The notes: generated by a model from the sequence alone, not told the origin. Counted from the stretch's first letter, positions 8,508 to 19,529 are shown. The stretch: DNA of 64,000 nucleotides from Planctomycetaceae bacterium (GCA_012729315.1 JAAYDI010000183.1:1-64000), one strand, 5' to 3'. Made by a program: numbers and translations.

Positions 8508-9515
8508 ATGGCCACCGATAACGCACCACATCCGGAACTTGGAGCGCCCGTTGCGGAGTCCGTGTCTGCCGGAGCGCATGCGGCTGACGCGGGGCACCAC
8601 GAGGCCGCGGACGAAGCGCACGATCCGTTGGCTGCCGAGACGTTGATGCATCACGTGCAGGATGCGGACTACTTCCATCTGCCGCGGGCGTTCAGCCGGC
8701 AGACGGACGGCAAGATCTACATCCCGCAGATCCGCCCGTCGAAAGAGGCGATTATCGAGGTCAAGACGGGCTTCGCGCCGATCGACAATCTGATTGAGCC
8801 GCTGAACCTGCAGATCACCAAGTTCATGGTGTTGGAGGTGGTGGCGGCGCTGCTGTTGATGGCGCTGTTCATCCCGCTGGCTCAGCGTCTGAAATCCGGC
8901 GCGCGGCCGCGAGGGCGTCTGACGAACCTGCTCGAAGCGATGGTCCTGTTCATCCGCGACCAGGTGGCCCGCCCCACCATTGGCAGGCAGGACGGCGACC
9001 GATTCGCGCCGTTTCTGTTGAGTATTTTCTTCTTCGTGCTGGTCTGCAACCTGCTGGGGCTGGTGCCGTGGGCCGGTTCCCCGACGGCGTCGCTGGCCAC
9101 GACCGGGACGCTGGCATTGATCACCTTTCTGGCGGTGGTCGTATCCGGCTCGATCAAGCTGGGCCCGGTGGGGTTCTGGGTCGGGCAGGTACCGCACATG
9201 GATCTGCCCCTGCTGATCCACATCCCGATCTTTCTGCTGGTCTTCGTGCTGGAGGCCTTGGGGCTGGCGATCAAGCATTTCGTGCTGGCCATGCGTCTGC
9301 TGGCCAACATGGTGGCCGGGCACATTGTCCTGGCGGTGCTGGTGGCGTTTATCGGTGCGTCGGCGGGTTCGCTGGCGTTCTACGGCGTGGTGCCGGCCAG
9401 CGTGCTGGGTTCGGTGGCGCTGAACATGCTGGAGTTGTTCGTGGCCTTCCTGCAGGCATACATCTTCGCGTTTTTGTCGGGACTGTTCATAGGGATGGCA
9501 GTCCATCCTCACTGA
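8508..9515 (+). CDS. atpB: F-type ATP synthase subunit a
   Basis: A 335-residue membrane subunit forming the ion half-channels against the c-ring. The hallmark MRLLANMVAGH contains the essential arginine (R263). Helices run from about residue 105 (FMVLEVVAALLLMALFIPLA) to the C terminus, with a conserved FxLVCNLLGLVPW segment near 175-188. The N terminus is long for the family: about 100 residues rich in Ala, His, Asp and Glu before the first helix, with HHV and HH pairs, which would face the periplasmic side or fold as an extra domain. The gene follows atpI by three bases and precedes atpE by 62. Confidence 0.97.
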   Translation: MATDNAPHPELGAPVAESVSAGAHAADAGHHEAADEAHDPLAAETLMHHVQDADYFHLPRAFSRQTDGKIYIPQIRPSKEAIIEVKTGFAPIDNLIEPLNLQITKFMVLEVVAALLLMALFIPLAQRLKSGARPRGRLTNLLEAMVLFIRDQVARPTIGRQDGDRFAPFLLSIFFFVLVCNLLGLVPWAGSPTASLATTGTLALITFLAVVVSGSIKLGPVGFWVGQVPHMDLPLLIHIPIFLLVFVLEALGLAIKHFVLAMRLLANMVAGHIVLAVLVAFIGASAGSLAFYGVVPASVLGSVALNMLELFVAFLQAYIFAFLSGLFIGMAVHPH

Positions 9516-9577
9516 GAAGGTAGAGCATTCACTGCTACGTAGGCTGACTATAGTTTCTTTCAAGGGAGATTGAAGCG

Positions 9578-9922
9578 ATGTTCAAGTGGGTGAAGATTTC
9601 GGCGCTGCTGTTCGCCTTGACACTCGTGGCCACGCCTGTGCTGGCCCAGGAGCCTCAATCCGAACAACCTCAGAAGGCCATTACGCTGGCGGAGCAGGCC
9701 AAGGTGAATTCGGCGGTCTACCTGGGTGGTGCGTTCGGCGCCGGAATGGTGATTCTGGGCGCGGCCTACGGGATCGGCAGCATCGGGACGAAGGCGGTGG
9801 AGAGCATGGCGCGGCAGCCCGAGGTGGCGGGGAACATCCAGACGGCGATGTTGATTTCGGCCGCGTTGATCGAAGGAGCCACCTTCTTCGCGCTGGTGAT
9901 CTGCATGCTCTTTAATCAATAG
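9578..9922 (+). CDS. atpE: F-type ATP synthase subunit c
   Basis: A 114-residue proteolipid; the mature part resembles the usual 75-80 residues and is preceded by a signal-like N terminus ending near PVLAQ (residues 20-24). Two helices are joined by the conserved polar loop ARQPE (78-82). The ion-binding carboxylate is E99 in ALIEGATFF. The residue after it is Gly rather than the Ser/Thr of sodium-type rings, so proton coupling is more likely; this is inferred from the motif. The ATG at 9578 follows AAGGGAG. A cleavable N terminus on subunit c is unusual outside a few phyla. Confidence 0.96.
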   Translation: MFKWVKISALLFALTLVATPVLAQEPQSEQPQKAITLAEQAKVNSAVYLGGAFGAGMVILGAAYGIGSIGTKAVESMARQPEVAGNIQTAMLISAALIEGATFFALVICMLFNQ

Positions 9923-9995
9923 AGCGGTAATCACTTGAGCGGTGTGGCGTGTGACTGCGGACCCGATTCGACACCTTGCTAGGCGGCGTATCGCT

Positions 9996-10598
9996 ATGAA
10001 GATCCTGAACATCGTATCGCGCGCGATCGTCCTGGCCGGCGTCTGGCACGCTGCGGTCCTGTCGGCGGCGGCAGCCGAGGGGGGGGCAGCCGGTGCCGGT
10101 GCCCCCAACCCGCTGATAATCGACCCCGACCTGGCGTGGTTCACGCTCGTCGTGTTTGTGGTGCTGTTGCTGGTGCTAACCAAGTTCGCCTGGAAACCGC
10201 TGCTGGCCGGACTGGACCGGCGGGAGCGGACGATCGCCCAGATGATCGACGAGGCGAAGCGGAACCATGACGCGGCGGCCGAGCAGCTGCAGGCCTACGA
10301 GCAGAAGCTGGCCTCGGCGACCGTGGAAGCGCAGAACGTCCTGGCCCAGGCCCGGCGGGATGCCACCGCCGCCGGCGAGCAGTTGATCAATGCAGCGCGG
10401 GAGCAGGCGCACCGGGAGCGTCAGCGGGCACTGGACGACATTACGGTGGCCAAAAACGCCGCGGTCCAGGAGCTGGCGGACCAGAGTGCCAAGCTGGCGT
10501 TCATGTTGGCCCGCAAGCTGATCCACAAGGAACTCAAGCCGGAGGATCACACGGCGCTGATTCGTGAATCTCTTGACCAGTTCCCTAGTGAGAACTGA
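9996..10598 (+). CDS. atpF: F-type ATP synthase subunit b
   Basis: A 200-residue stalk subunit. The N terminus carries a signal-like hydrophobic stretch (IVLAGVWHAAVLSAAAAEG), then the membrane helix WFTLVVFVVLLLVLTKFAWKPL, then a long charged coiled coil rich in Ala, Glu, Arg and Gln that would reach F1. The ATG at 9996 is preferred to an in-frame GTG at 9942. It lies 73 bases after atpE and 5 bases before atpH. The extra N-terminal signal-like segment parallels that of subunit c. Confidence 0.94.
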   Translation: MKILNIVSRAIVLAGVWHAAVLSAAAAEGGAAGAGAPNPLIIDPDLAWFTLVVFVVLLLVLTKFAWKPLLAGLDRRERTIAQMIDEAKRNHDAAAEQLQAYEQKLASATVEAQNVLAQARRDATAAGEQLINAAREQAHRERQRALDDITVAKNAAVQELADQSAKLAFMLARKLIHKELKPEDHTALIRESLDQFPSEN

Positions 10599-10603
10599 AG
10601 ACC

Positions 10604-11227
10604 ATGGCGCAGTCGTCATCAGGCAGATCGTTTGACAGTTTCCGCGAACGGCTGGGGGCCGTCTACGCTAAGGGACTCCTCGGCGCCGCCGAGGGGCAGC
10701 GGCAGACGGACCGCGTCCTGGCGGAGCTCGATTCGCTGGTGGACGACGTGCTCGAGCGGCTGGCGCAGTTCGAGCTCTTCCTGGCATCGCCCCGGGTGCG
10801 GCTGGAGGACAAGCTCCGCGTCCTGGACACCGCGTTCGCCTCCCGGATGGCCCCGCTGCTGTTGAACTTCCTGAAGGTCGTGGCGCGCCACGGGCGGCTC
10901 GATTGCCTGCGTGAGATCCGCCACTCGGCCCGGCGGCAGTACAGCGAGCTGCTGGGCCGGGTCGAAGTAATGGTCAAGTCCGCGGTGCCGGTTGACGTGC
11001 CGCTGCGGCGGCACATCGAGCAGCGTCTGGTGGCCGCGTTGGGCCGGCCTGTCGACATGCAGTGGCAGGTCGATCCGGCGCTGCTGGGCGGCCTGCAGGT
11101 GCGGGTAGGGGATACGGTGTATGACGGGAGCCTCGACAGCCGGCTAGATACCCTGCAGGCCGAGATGCGCCGGCGCACCACCGAGTTGATTCGTGATTCG
11201 CTGCAACGGTTCCTGACTACAGAGTAG
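10604..11227 (+). CDS. atpH: F-type ATP synthase subunit delta
   Basis: A 207-residue subunit that fastens the top of F1 to the b stalk. The N-terminal helical bundle (residues 10-115) includes LLNFLKVVARHGRLDCLREI, matching the family's LxxFLxxLxxxxRLxxL pattern. The C-terminal part has the typical segment ending DPALLGGLQVRVGDTVYDGSL and then LDTLQ. Length is slightly above the usual 175-185. It sits 5 bases after atpF and 21 bases before atpA. Confidence 0.95.
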   Translation: MAQSSSGRSFDSFRERLGAVYAKGLLGAAEGQRQTDRVLAELDSLVDDVLERLAQFELFLASPRVRLEDKLRVLDTAFASRMAPLLLNFLKVVARHGRLDCLREIRHSARRQYSELLGRVEVMVKSAVPVDVPLRRHIEQRLVAALGRPVDMQWQVDPALLGGLQVRVGDTVYDGSLDSRLDTLQAEMRRRTTELIRDSLQRFLTTE

Positions 11228-11248
11228 CGACCCTGGGAGAGGGCCTCG

Positions 11249-12781
11249 ATGAAATTCAATGCTGACGAAATTGCCTCGGTCATCCAGAAGGAAATCGAGC
11301 AATATGAAAGCGAGCTGGATGTCCGGGAGGTGGGCACGGTCCTGGACGTGGGCGACGGGATCGCGCACGTGTACGGGTTGTCCAACGTCATGTCGGGCGA
11401 GATGGTGGCGTTCCCCAGCGGCGTCAACGGCCTGGCGTTCAACCTGGAAGAGAACAGCGTCGGCATCATCATTCTCGGTAACTACCTCGACATCAACGAA
11501 GGAGACGAAGTCCGGGCTCTGGGCAAGTTGCTGTCGGTCCCGGTGGGGGACGCCGTCGTGGGACGCGTACTCGACCCGCTGGGCAATCCCCTGGATGGCA
11601 AGGGGCCGGTGGCCACGACCGACCGCCGACCGGTGGAGTTTCTGGCACCGGGGGTGGCGGAGCGGCAGCCGGTGTGCGAGCCGCTGCAGACCGGCATCAA
11701 AGCCATCGACTCGATGACGCCGATCGGGCGTGGCCAGCGCGAGCTGATCATCGGCGACCGCAAGACGGGCAAGACGGCGATCGCCATCGATACGATCCTG
11801 AATCAGAAAGACTCCGGCGTGAAGTGTTTTTACGTCGCGATCGGCCAGAAGGATTCATCGGTGGCCGGCGTGGTCAAGACGTTGCAGGACCACGGGGCCA
11901 TGGACTACACGACGGTGATCTTGTCGGGCGCCGCCAGCCCGGCCCCGATGCAGTACATCGCCCCTTATGCGGGCACGGCGATGGCCGAACATTTCATGTT
12001 CCAGGGGCAGCACGCCTTGATCATCTACGACGACCTGTCGAAGCAGGCCGTGGCGTACCGGCAGCTCTCGCTGCTCATGCGGCGGCCTCCCGGCCGCGAG
12101 GCGTATCCGGGCGACGTGTTCTACTGCCACAGCCGGCTGTTGGAACGCTCGGCCAAACTCAGCGACGAGCTGGGGGGCGGGTCGCTCACGTCGCTGCCGA
12201 TCATCGAGACGCTCGAAGGCGAAGTGTCGGCGTACATTCCGACGAACGTGATCTCCATCACCGACGGCCAGATCTACCTGCAGCCCGACCTGTTCTTCGC
12301 CGGCGTCCGGCCGGCCATGAACCCGGGCATTTCCGTGTCCCGCGTGGGCGGGGCCGCCCAGGTCAAGGCCATGAAGAAAGTGGCCGGTGGCCTGCGACTC
12401 GACCTGGCCGCCTTCCGCGAACTGGAGGCCTTCGCCCAGATGGGCACCGAACTGGACAAGGCGACGCAGTCGCGACTTGACCGCGGGTACCGGATGGTCG
12501 AGCTGCTGAAGCAGCCGCAGTACCAGCCGCTGCACGTGATGGACCAGGTCATGAGCATCTTCGCGGGGACCCACGGCCACCTGGACGCCGTACCGGTCGA
12601 GGATGTCCGCAACTGGGAAGGGGCATTCCTGAAGTTCATGCACGACCAGCAGCGCGAGGTGGTGGACGAACTGGCCCGCGCGCAGGACATGAACGATGCG
12701 ATTGCCGCCCAGCTCACGGCGGCGATCAAGGCTTTCAACGCCACTTACCTGCCGGCTGCCGGCAGCGTGGTGACCGCGTAA
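11249..12781 (+). CDS. atpA: F-type ATP synthase subunit alpha
   Basis: A 510-residue non-catalytic nucleotide-binding subunit of the F1 hexamer. The N-terminal beta-barrel, the P-loop [11 protein letters not shown] (usual GDRQTGKTA) near residue 170, the [20 protein letters not shown] stretch and the [12 protein letters not shown] signature are all present. Length matches the family. The ATG at 11249 is preceded by GGGAGAGG. It is followed 18 bases later by atpG. Confidence 0.98.
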   Translation: MKFNADEIASVIQKEIEQYESELDVREVGTVLDVGDGIAHVYGLSNVMSGEMVAFPSGVNGLAFNLEENSVGIIILGNYLDINEGDEVRALGKLLSVPVGDAVVGRVLDPLGNPLDGKGPVATTDRRPVEFLAPGVAERQPVCEPLQTGIKAIDSMTPIGRGQRELIIGDRKTGKTAIAIDTILNQKDSGVKCFYVAIGQKDSSVAGVVKTLQDHGAMDYTTVILSGAASPAPMQYIAPYAGTAMAEHFMFQGQHALIIYDDLSKQAVAYRQLSLLMRRPPGREAYPGDVFYCHSRLLERSAKLSDELGGGSLTSLPIIETLEGEVSAYIPTNVISITDGQIYLQPDLFFAGVRPAMNPGISVSRVGGAAQVKAMKKVAGGLRLDLAAFRELEAFAQMGTELDKATQSRLDRGYRMVELLKQPQYQPLHVMDQVMSIFAGTHGHLDAVPVEDVRNWEGAFLKFMHDQQREVVDELARAQDMNDAIAAQLTAAIKAFNATYLPAAGSVVTA

Positions 12782-12799
12782 ACGGACGGCAACAACGCC

Positions 12800-13684
12800 A
12801 TGGCAAAAGCTCGAACACTCGACAAGCGGCGCGGCTCGATCCGCAACATCCGCAAGATCACGCGGACGATGGAGCTGATCGCCAACGCGCGGTTCAAGAA
12901 GGCCATGGACCGCGCCACCTCCGCCACCGCCTACACCCGGCGGATCACGCAGCTCGTGGCGGACCTGGCCCATAGCGGGCTGGAGGTCCAACATCCGCTG
13001 CTGGAGGAGCGTCCCGAGACGCACCAGGCGGTGCTGCTCGTCCTGACCGCCAACCGCGGCATGTGCGGCGGCTTCAACTCCGGCGTCCTGCGTCTGGCCT
13101 TCGAGCACTACAAGCGGCTCACCGAGGAGGCCCGGACCGTGCGGACCGAAGTGTCCGGCAAACGCGGCATCGCCGCCATGAAGTTCCGCCAGATCGTGCC
13201 AGACCAGTCCTTCACGCACTTCGAGGACCGCCCGGCGTATGGCGACGTCGAGGTGCTGGCCAACCGCTACATGGACGAATTCACGACACGCAAGATCGAT
13301 CGCGTCGACGTGGTCTACACCCGCTTTATCTCCAGCTCCAAACAGGAGCCGGTGATCGAGACACTGCTGCCGCTGAGCTCCGTCGAAGGGCTCGGCGCGG
13401 CGGAGTCGCAGCCCCACACGGAATCCCAGTACGAGTTTCTCCCGTCGGCCGAGAGCATCCTGCAGGAGGTGGTACCGACCAGCTTCCGGGTCAAACTCTT
13501 CAAGTGCTTCCTGGATGCGGCGGTCAGCGAGCACATCGCGCGGATGGTCGCCATGAAGGCCGCCACGGAGAATGCCGACGAAATCATCCGCCAGCTGTCG
13601 ATGACCTACAACCGGGCACGCCAGGCACAGATTACCGGCGAGATCATGGAAATTATCGGTGGCGTCGAGGCGCTACAGTCGTAA
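12800..13684 (+). CDS. atpG: F-type ATP synthase subunit gamma
   Basis: A 294-residue central-shaft subunit. The N-terminal coiled-coil helix (RRGSIRNIRKITRTMELIA) and the C-terminal helix (NADEIIRQLSMTYNRARQAQ ending in EIMEIIGG) are characteristic, as is LTANRGMCGGFNS near residue 85. Length is normal. It is placed between atpA and atpD as in most bacteria, and starts 18 bases after atpA. Confidence 0.97.
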   Translation: MAKARTLDKRRGSIRNIRKITRTMELIANARFKKAMDRATSATAYTRRITQLVADLAHSGLEVQHPLLEERPETHQAVLLVLTANRGMCGGFNSGVLRLAFEHYKRLTEEARTVRTEVSGKRGIAAMKFRQIVPDQSFTHFEDRPAYGDVEVLANRYMDEFTTRKIDRVDVVYTRFISSSKQEPVIETLLPLSSVEGLGAAESQPHTESQYEFLPSAESILQEVVPTSFRVKLFKCFLDAAVSEHIARMVAMKAATENADEIIRQLSMTYNRARQAQITGEIMEIIGGVEALQS

Positions 13685-15172
<1,488 letters not shown>

Positions 15173-15253
15173 CAATCACTGGGCGCGTGCGACCGGCGGC
15201 GCGCGGCGTGCCTGTGCGAGACTGTCGGGCAATTGTTGTGGGTGACATCGGCT

Positions 15254-15664
15254 ATGGCGCAACTGACCTGCATCGTCGTGACTCCTGAAGCAACGGCCGT
15301 TGAGACGAAGGCGGACTTCGTCGTGCTGCCGCTCTACGACGGGGAGATCGGAATCGCTCCCGGCCGCGCTCCGCTGATGGGCCGGCTCGGGTTCGGGGAG
15401 CTGCGCATTAAAGTCGCCGGTCTCGTCACGCGCTACTATCTGGACGGCGGTTTTGTCCAGGTCTCGGGCAACATCGTGTCGGTGCTCACAAACCGCGCCG
15501 TGCCTGCCGCAGAGATGGACGTGGCGGCGGCCACGCAGCAATGGCAGGACGCGCGGCAGATGCCCATCCTGACCTCCGAGCAGGAGGCGATCCGCGACCG
15601 CTTGCTGGCACAGGCGCGGGGTCAGTTGCAGGTGGCCCGGCGCGCGAAATCCGCGCGGACCTGA
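15254..15664 (+). CDS. atpC: F-type ATP synthase subunit epsilon
   Basis: A 136-residue subunit; the N-terminal beta-sandwich contains LTCIVVTPEATAVETKADFV, PLYDGEIGIAPGRAPLMGRL and GELRIKV, matching the family's PxG..GIlPgHapl pattern. The C-terminal 45 residues form the helical hairpin that can inhibit ATP hydrolysis. The ATG at 15254 is chosen over one at 15233 because it begins directly at the conserved strand. It is the last gene of the operon; no terminator with a T-tract is visible downstream. Confidence 0.95.
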   Translation: MAQLTCIVVTPEATAVETKADFVVLPLYDGEIGIAPGRAPLMGRLGFGELRIKVAGLVTRYYLDGGFVQVSGNIVSVLTNRAVPAAEMDVAAATQQWQDARQMPILTSEQEAIRDRLLAQARGQLQVARRAKSART

Positions 15665-16003
15665 CGCCCGTCTGCCAAACGCAGTGCCCAGGCCGTCATC
15701 CGTGGCGCACAGCGCCGGCCGGGGGCGGGCGCCAGCACGTCCAGCTTCCCCAATCCGCTTCACCCGCACCGGGCATGCCGGCTGGTGCCGCGCGCTGTCG
15801 AGTGATCTGCATTTTGTGCTCACGCCGTGCCGAACAGTACAAGGACAAAGGCGTCGCCGAGCAGGTCATAGTGGCTGGGCGACAATCACGACCACTCCAA
15901 GGACGTGGCGAACCTCGCCCACTGACACGCAAGACAAGTGATGCGCGAGCCGTACTTACCTCACAATCGACAGACTCACCGCCAGTCGCGTGCCTTGCCA
16001 CAC
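15665..16003. other. Intergenic region after the atp operon
   Basis: About 340 bases with no supported gene. Several overlapping short frames are open because of the high GC content. Small GC-rich inverted repeats occur near 15700-15730 but none is followed by a run of T. Confidence 0.35.
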
Positions 16004-16429
16004 ATGCCCAGCATGGAATTGGTGATTACGTGCGGCCGGGCTCGGAAGCGGGTCCGGAAGGTCGCTGGGCCGGTGTTTCTCATCGGGTCGTCCATGGATT
16101 GCGATTTGATCCTGGGTGATCCGCTCATGCCCGCAGTCCACTCCTACGTGCTGATCACCGCCTACGGTGTGCGTCTCCGGCACCTGGGAGAGCTGCCGGC
16201 CATCCGGGTCAATGGCCAAACGTGGGAGGTCACCCAACTGGTGGATCAGGACCGCATCGACATCGGGTCCTTCGCGTTCCTCGTGCGTCTGGCATGGCCT
16301 GTCGAGGGGCGGGATCTGCTGCCGCTGGCCACCGCGGAACCCGTGTCCGGCTTCCCGGAACCGTACTCCGCAAGCCAGCGTTTCGACGCGCATCAGGAGG
16401 CTGCTCAAATCCGCCGGCGACACATTTAG
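16004..16429 (+). CDS. Small FHA-like domain protein
   Basis: A 141-residue protein from the ATG at 16004 (ATG at 16013 is an alternative). Residues 15-95 look like a forkhead-associated fold: a strand ending PVFLIGSSMDCDLIL, then MPAVHSYVLITAYGVRLRHLG, then IRVNGQ and IDIGSFAFLVRL. The usual core is GR/GS near strand 3, SxxH, and NG; here GSS, VHS and VNG occupy those places, so phosphothreonine binding is plausible though the SxxH motif is altered. The C-terminal 40 residues are polar. It lies just after the atp operon and 19 bases before a small partner gene. Confidence 0.6.
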   Translation: MPSMELVITCGRARKRVRKVAGPVFLIGSSMDCDLILGDPLMPAVHSYVLITAYGVRLRHLGELPAIRVNGQTWEVTQLVDQDRIDIGSFAFLVRLAWPVEGRDLLPLATAEPVSGFPEPYSASQRFDAHQEAAQIRRRHI

Positions 16430-16448
16430 GTCACAGGAACCAGCCCCC

Positions 16449-16730
16449 ATGCCCGCCTCATGTGAACTCATCGGGATCATCGAAATCGACGCCGATCCGC
16501 ACGTACGCCTCCGCCGGGATGAAACTATCGGCGCGCTGTTGTGGAGTCTGGGCAGCGCATGTGGGCTACCGGCCGCAGAGTCACTGGCAGATGATATCAT
16601 GGTGGACAGCTGCGAAACCTACGGGGCGGCCGAGTCGATTCACGTGTTGCACGCGAATCTGCCACAGCTGGAGTCCGACCTCGAGTATGAGCTCCGCCAG
16701 CTGATCCAGCGATTGCTGGCGGTGATGTAG
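16449..16730 (+). CDS. Small hypothetical protein
   Basis: A 93-residue acidic protein from the ATG at 16449. It begins with a possible beta segment (CELIGIIEIDADPHVRLR), and the C terminus is a predicted amphipathic helix (LESDLEYELRQLIQRLLAVM). No family is recognised. It follows the FHA-like gene by 19 bases and precedes the YfhO-type gene by 16, so the three are probably cotranscribed. Third positions are GC-rich as in its neighbours, which supports it being a real gene despite its size. Confidence 0.5.
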   Translation: MPASCELIGIIEIDADPHVRLRRDETIGALLWSLGSACGLPAAESLADDIMVDSCETYGAAESIHVLHANLPQLESDLEYELRQLIQRLLAVM

Positions 16731-16746
16731 CCAGAAATACCTGCGG

Positions 16747-19470
16747 ATGCGTGCGCGTTGGCTCAACCTGGTCGTGATCCTCGGGATCGCGATACCACTG
16801 GTGTGGTGCTTTGGCCCGTCCTTCACGGGTCACCGGGTTTTTGCCTACCGGGACTCGGCCCATTTCTACTATCCGCTGGAGTCCTGGATCTGCCGGCAGT
16901 GGGCTCACGGCCATCCGCCTCTCTGGAACGCGCAGGACGGCAACGGCATGCCCGTGGTCGCCGATGCCACGTCCACAGTCTGGTACCCGGGCAAGCTCCT
17001 GTTCGCACTGCCGCTGGAGTTCTCGCAGCGGTACGCGTGGTACACTATCGCCCACGTGCTGCTGGCAGCAAGCGGCGCCTACACCCTGGCGCGACGCGGG
17101 TGTCCGGGAGCGGACGAGCGGGGGAATGAGCCGGACGGGGCGCTCGTGGCCCGGGCAGGGCCGCACCGGCCGGGCGTGAGCCGACCGGGCGCGACGCTGT
17201 GTGCCGTGGCTTACGCATTCAGTGGGGCCGTTCTGTTCCAGTACTGCAACGTGGTGTTCCTCATCGGGGCAGCGTGGCTCCCCTGGGCACTGCTGGCCAC
17301 ACACCGCCTGCTCACCATCCGCCGGATGCGGTGGGCCTTGACCCTCGGGGCCTGCCTGGCGCTGATGGTGCTCGGGGGGGACCCGCAGGCTGCCTACCAT
17401 ACGGGACTGCTGGCCGCGCTTTACGCCCTGATTACACATCGAGCGAAGCGGTCGGGCGCGGCGCCACACGTCGGCCGGACGTCGCATCACGTGCGGCTTG
17501 CGGCAGGCACCTTCGGCTGGCTGGCCTGCGCGGCCGGCAGCGGCGTGCTGCTCTCTGCCGTGCAGATTGTCCCGAGCTGGTCGTGGATCGCCCACAGCGA
17601 CCGCCTGGTGTTCAGCCATCCGCGCAGCATCTACGAGATCCCGGCCTACCTGTGCCGCCAGGACGCGGCGGCGCCCGGCGGCACAGGGCCCGCAGCGCAT
17701 GCGGCTCGCTGGACAGGCGTCGCTCAGGGCCTGTGGGGCAGCCCAGCCGAGTCGGAACACCATCGCCAGACGTACCGATTCAGCGTGGCCCCGTGGCGGC
17801 TGGCGGAGATGCTGTGGCCCAACGTCTCCGGACGCACATTCCCCCAGAACCACCGTTGGCTGATCGCCGCCGGCGGCGAGGATGTCATCTGGACTCCGTC
17901 ATTGTACCTCGGCACGCTGCCACTACTGCTGGCGCTCGGCACGTGGCGTCTGCGCCGCGCTGACCCGCGCGTCCAATGGCTCTCCTGGATCGCTCTGCTT
18001 GCGGTGCTGGCCAGCTTCGGCTGCTACGGACTTGGGCTCCTGGGGCAGTCGCTGCAGCGTGTGTTCACGGCGGAGCCGGTGCAGCCGGCGGTGGCCGGAC
18101 CGGTCGGCGGGCTGTACTGGTTGATGACCGTGCTGCTGCCCGGCTACGTCGCCTTCCGCTACCCTGCCAAGCTGCTGGTCATGGCCAGCCTGGCGCTGGC
18201 GGCGCTGGCGGGGATCGGATTCGATCGCATGCTGGCATCCGGCGGCGACCGGCTGGTCCGGCACCTGCAGATCCTCGGGGCGGCCAGTCTGCTGGCGGCC
18301 CTCGTGGTGGCCGGCTCGCAGCCCTGGTGGGCGAGCTGGTTGGCGGATGCGCCGCCTGACGAGCTCTACGGTCCGCTGGTGGTGAGCGGCGCGTGGCAGG
18401 ATGCCTTGATTGCCTGCGGGCACACTGTCGTGGTCTGCGGCGCGGGCTGGTGGCTGCTGCGCCGCGGAACGTTGCCACCCGTCGGCCGAGCCGCGCTGCT
18501 CGTGCTGCTGACGGCTGGCGATATCGCCTGGGCCAACGGCTGGCTGGTGCTCACGGCACCCGCATCTGCGATGCACACGCCGACAGTGCTGGCCGCGGTG
18601 CCCAGCGCGTCGTCGCCGTGCACGGTCTACCGCTGGCCCGCGCGGACCTGGGTGCCGTGCCAGTGGCCGGCGACATCGTCCCCCGACCGCCCCGCAGCGA
18701 ATGTGCGCTGGGATACGGCCACCCTGTATGCCAAGCTGCATCTGCTCGGACCGCACCGTTCCCTGCTGCCGCAGACCACGATCTCCGCGCGCGATTTTCG
18801 CGCGTTCGTCAAAGCCGGCGGCGACCAGCTGCCAGCCCCCACCACGCTCGATGTGCTGGGTGTTGAGTACCTCATCCTGCCCGACGCGGGCGTGGCCCCG
18901 GCCCCCGCCTGGCAGAAGGTGGCCCAGCAGCCATCGCTGCCAGGTGTCCACGTGTGGAAGAACCCGCATGCGTTTCCACGCGCATGGGTCGTGCACGACG
19001 TGGAGGTGTGGCCGACCTGGGAGTCGACCGATCCGCAGTCGATCGCGGCCTATTACCGCACCCTCCTGTTTCCCCAGGGGCAGCCCCGCGACCTGCGCCA
19101 CACGGCGATCGTGGAACAGACGCCACCGGCGCTTTTCGCCCCCGCCAGTTCCACCGCTGCGGAGCCGGTGCGGGTGCGCGCCGCGGGGGCCCAGCACGTC
19201 GAACTTGAAGCGACGTTGGCCGCGCCAGGCCTGCTCGTGCTCAACCAGTTCTACGATCCGCGCTGGGTGGTCGACGTCAACGCGGACTCGGCCGCTCCGG
19301 TCCGGACACACCCGGTGCGCGTCAACCGCATCATGCAGGGGGTCTATCTCCCGGCCGGGACACACCGTCTGACATTTTCCTATGTGCCGCGCGACCTCTA
19401 CTGCGCCGGTGCCGTCAGCGCGCTAAGCTGGCTGGCACTGCTCCTCGGCCTAAGAAACCGGAGGGAATGA
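16747..19470 (+). CDS. YfhO-family multi-spanning membrane protein
   Basis: A 907-residue protein with about a dozen hydrophobic helices in the first two thirds, and a large soluble C-terminal domain (about residues 600-875) before a final helix (LYCAGAVSALSWLALLLGL). Conserved-looking landmarks are FAYRDSAHFYYPLESWI near the start, GNGMPVVAD, GGDPQAAYHTGL and PGYVAFRYPAKLLVMASLAL, typical of YfhO/GT-C-like proteins. YfhO of Gram-positives helps glycosylate lipoteichoic acid; in planctomycetes the substrate is unknown, and transfer of a lipid-linked sugar to envelope polymers is inference. The stop codon lies inside the first unit of a 33-bp repeat array. Confidence 0.8.
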   Translation: MRARWLNLVVILGIAIPLVWCFGPSFTGHRVFAYRDSAHFYYPLESWICRQWAHGHPPLWNAQDGNGMPVVADATSTVWYPGKLLFALPLEFSQRYAWYTIAHVLLAASGAYTLARRGCPGADERGNEPDGALVARAGPHRPGVSRPGATLCAVAYAFSGAVLFQYCNVVFLIGAAWLPWALLATHRLLTIRRMRWALTLGACLALMVLGGDPQAAYHTGLLAALYALITHRAKRSGAAPHVGRTSHHVRLAAGTFGWLACAAGSGVLLSAVQIVPSWSWIAHSDRLVFSHPRSIYEIPAYLCRQDAAAPGGTGPAAHAARWTGVAQGLWGSPAESEHHRQTYRFSVAPWRLAEMLWPNVSGRTFPQNHRWLIAAGGEDVIWTPSLYLGTLPLLLALGTWRLRRADPRVQWLSWIALLAVLASFGCYGLGLLGQSLQRVFTAEPVQPAVAGPVGGLYWLMTVLLPGYVAFRYPAKLLVMASLALAALAGIGFDRMLASGGDRLVRHLQILGAASLLAALVVAGSQPWWASWLADAPPDELYGPLVVSGAWQDALIACGHTVVVCGAGWWLLRRGTLPPVGRAALLVLLTAGDIAWANGWLVLTAPASAMHTPTVLAAVPSASSPCTVYRWPARTWVPCQWPATSSPDRPAANVRWDTATLYAKLHLLGPHRSLLPQTTISARDFRAFVKAGGDQLPAPTTLDVLGVEYLILPDAGVAPAPAWQKVAQQPSLPGVHVWKNPHAFPRAWVVHDVEVWPTWESTDPQSIAAYYRTLLFPQGQPRDLRHTAIVEQTPPALFAPASSTAAEPVRVRAAGAQHVELEATLAAPGLLVLNQFYDPRWVVDVNADSAAPVRTHPVRVNRIMQGVYLPAGTHRLTFSYVPRDLYCAGAVSALSWLALLLGLRNRRE

Positions 19471-19529
19471 CGGATGACGAAATACCCAAGCACGAGGGAA
19501 TGATGGATGACGAAATACCCAAGCACGAG
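19464..19529 (+). repeat. Two tandem copies of a 33-bp repeat (left array)
   Basis: The unit starts GGAATGACGGATGACGAAAT and ends CAAGCACGAG. Copies are at 19464-19496 and 19497-19529, followed by the first 13 bases or so of a third. The first copy overlaps the last codons and the TGA of the YfhO gene. The same unit recurs inverted at 19656-19889. Confidence 0.95.

Noticed and set aside
8094-9563. 489-residue minus-strand frame over atpI and atpB
   Set aside because: It is rich in Gln, His and Arg with no family features and mirrors the atp genes.
9578-9922. Sodium-type ATP synthase
   Set aside because: Subunit c has ALIEGATFF without the Ser/Thr after the Glu that coordinates sodium.
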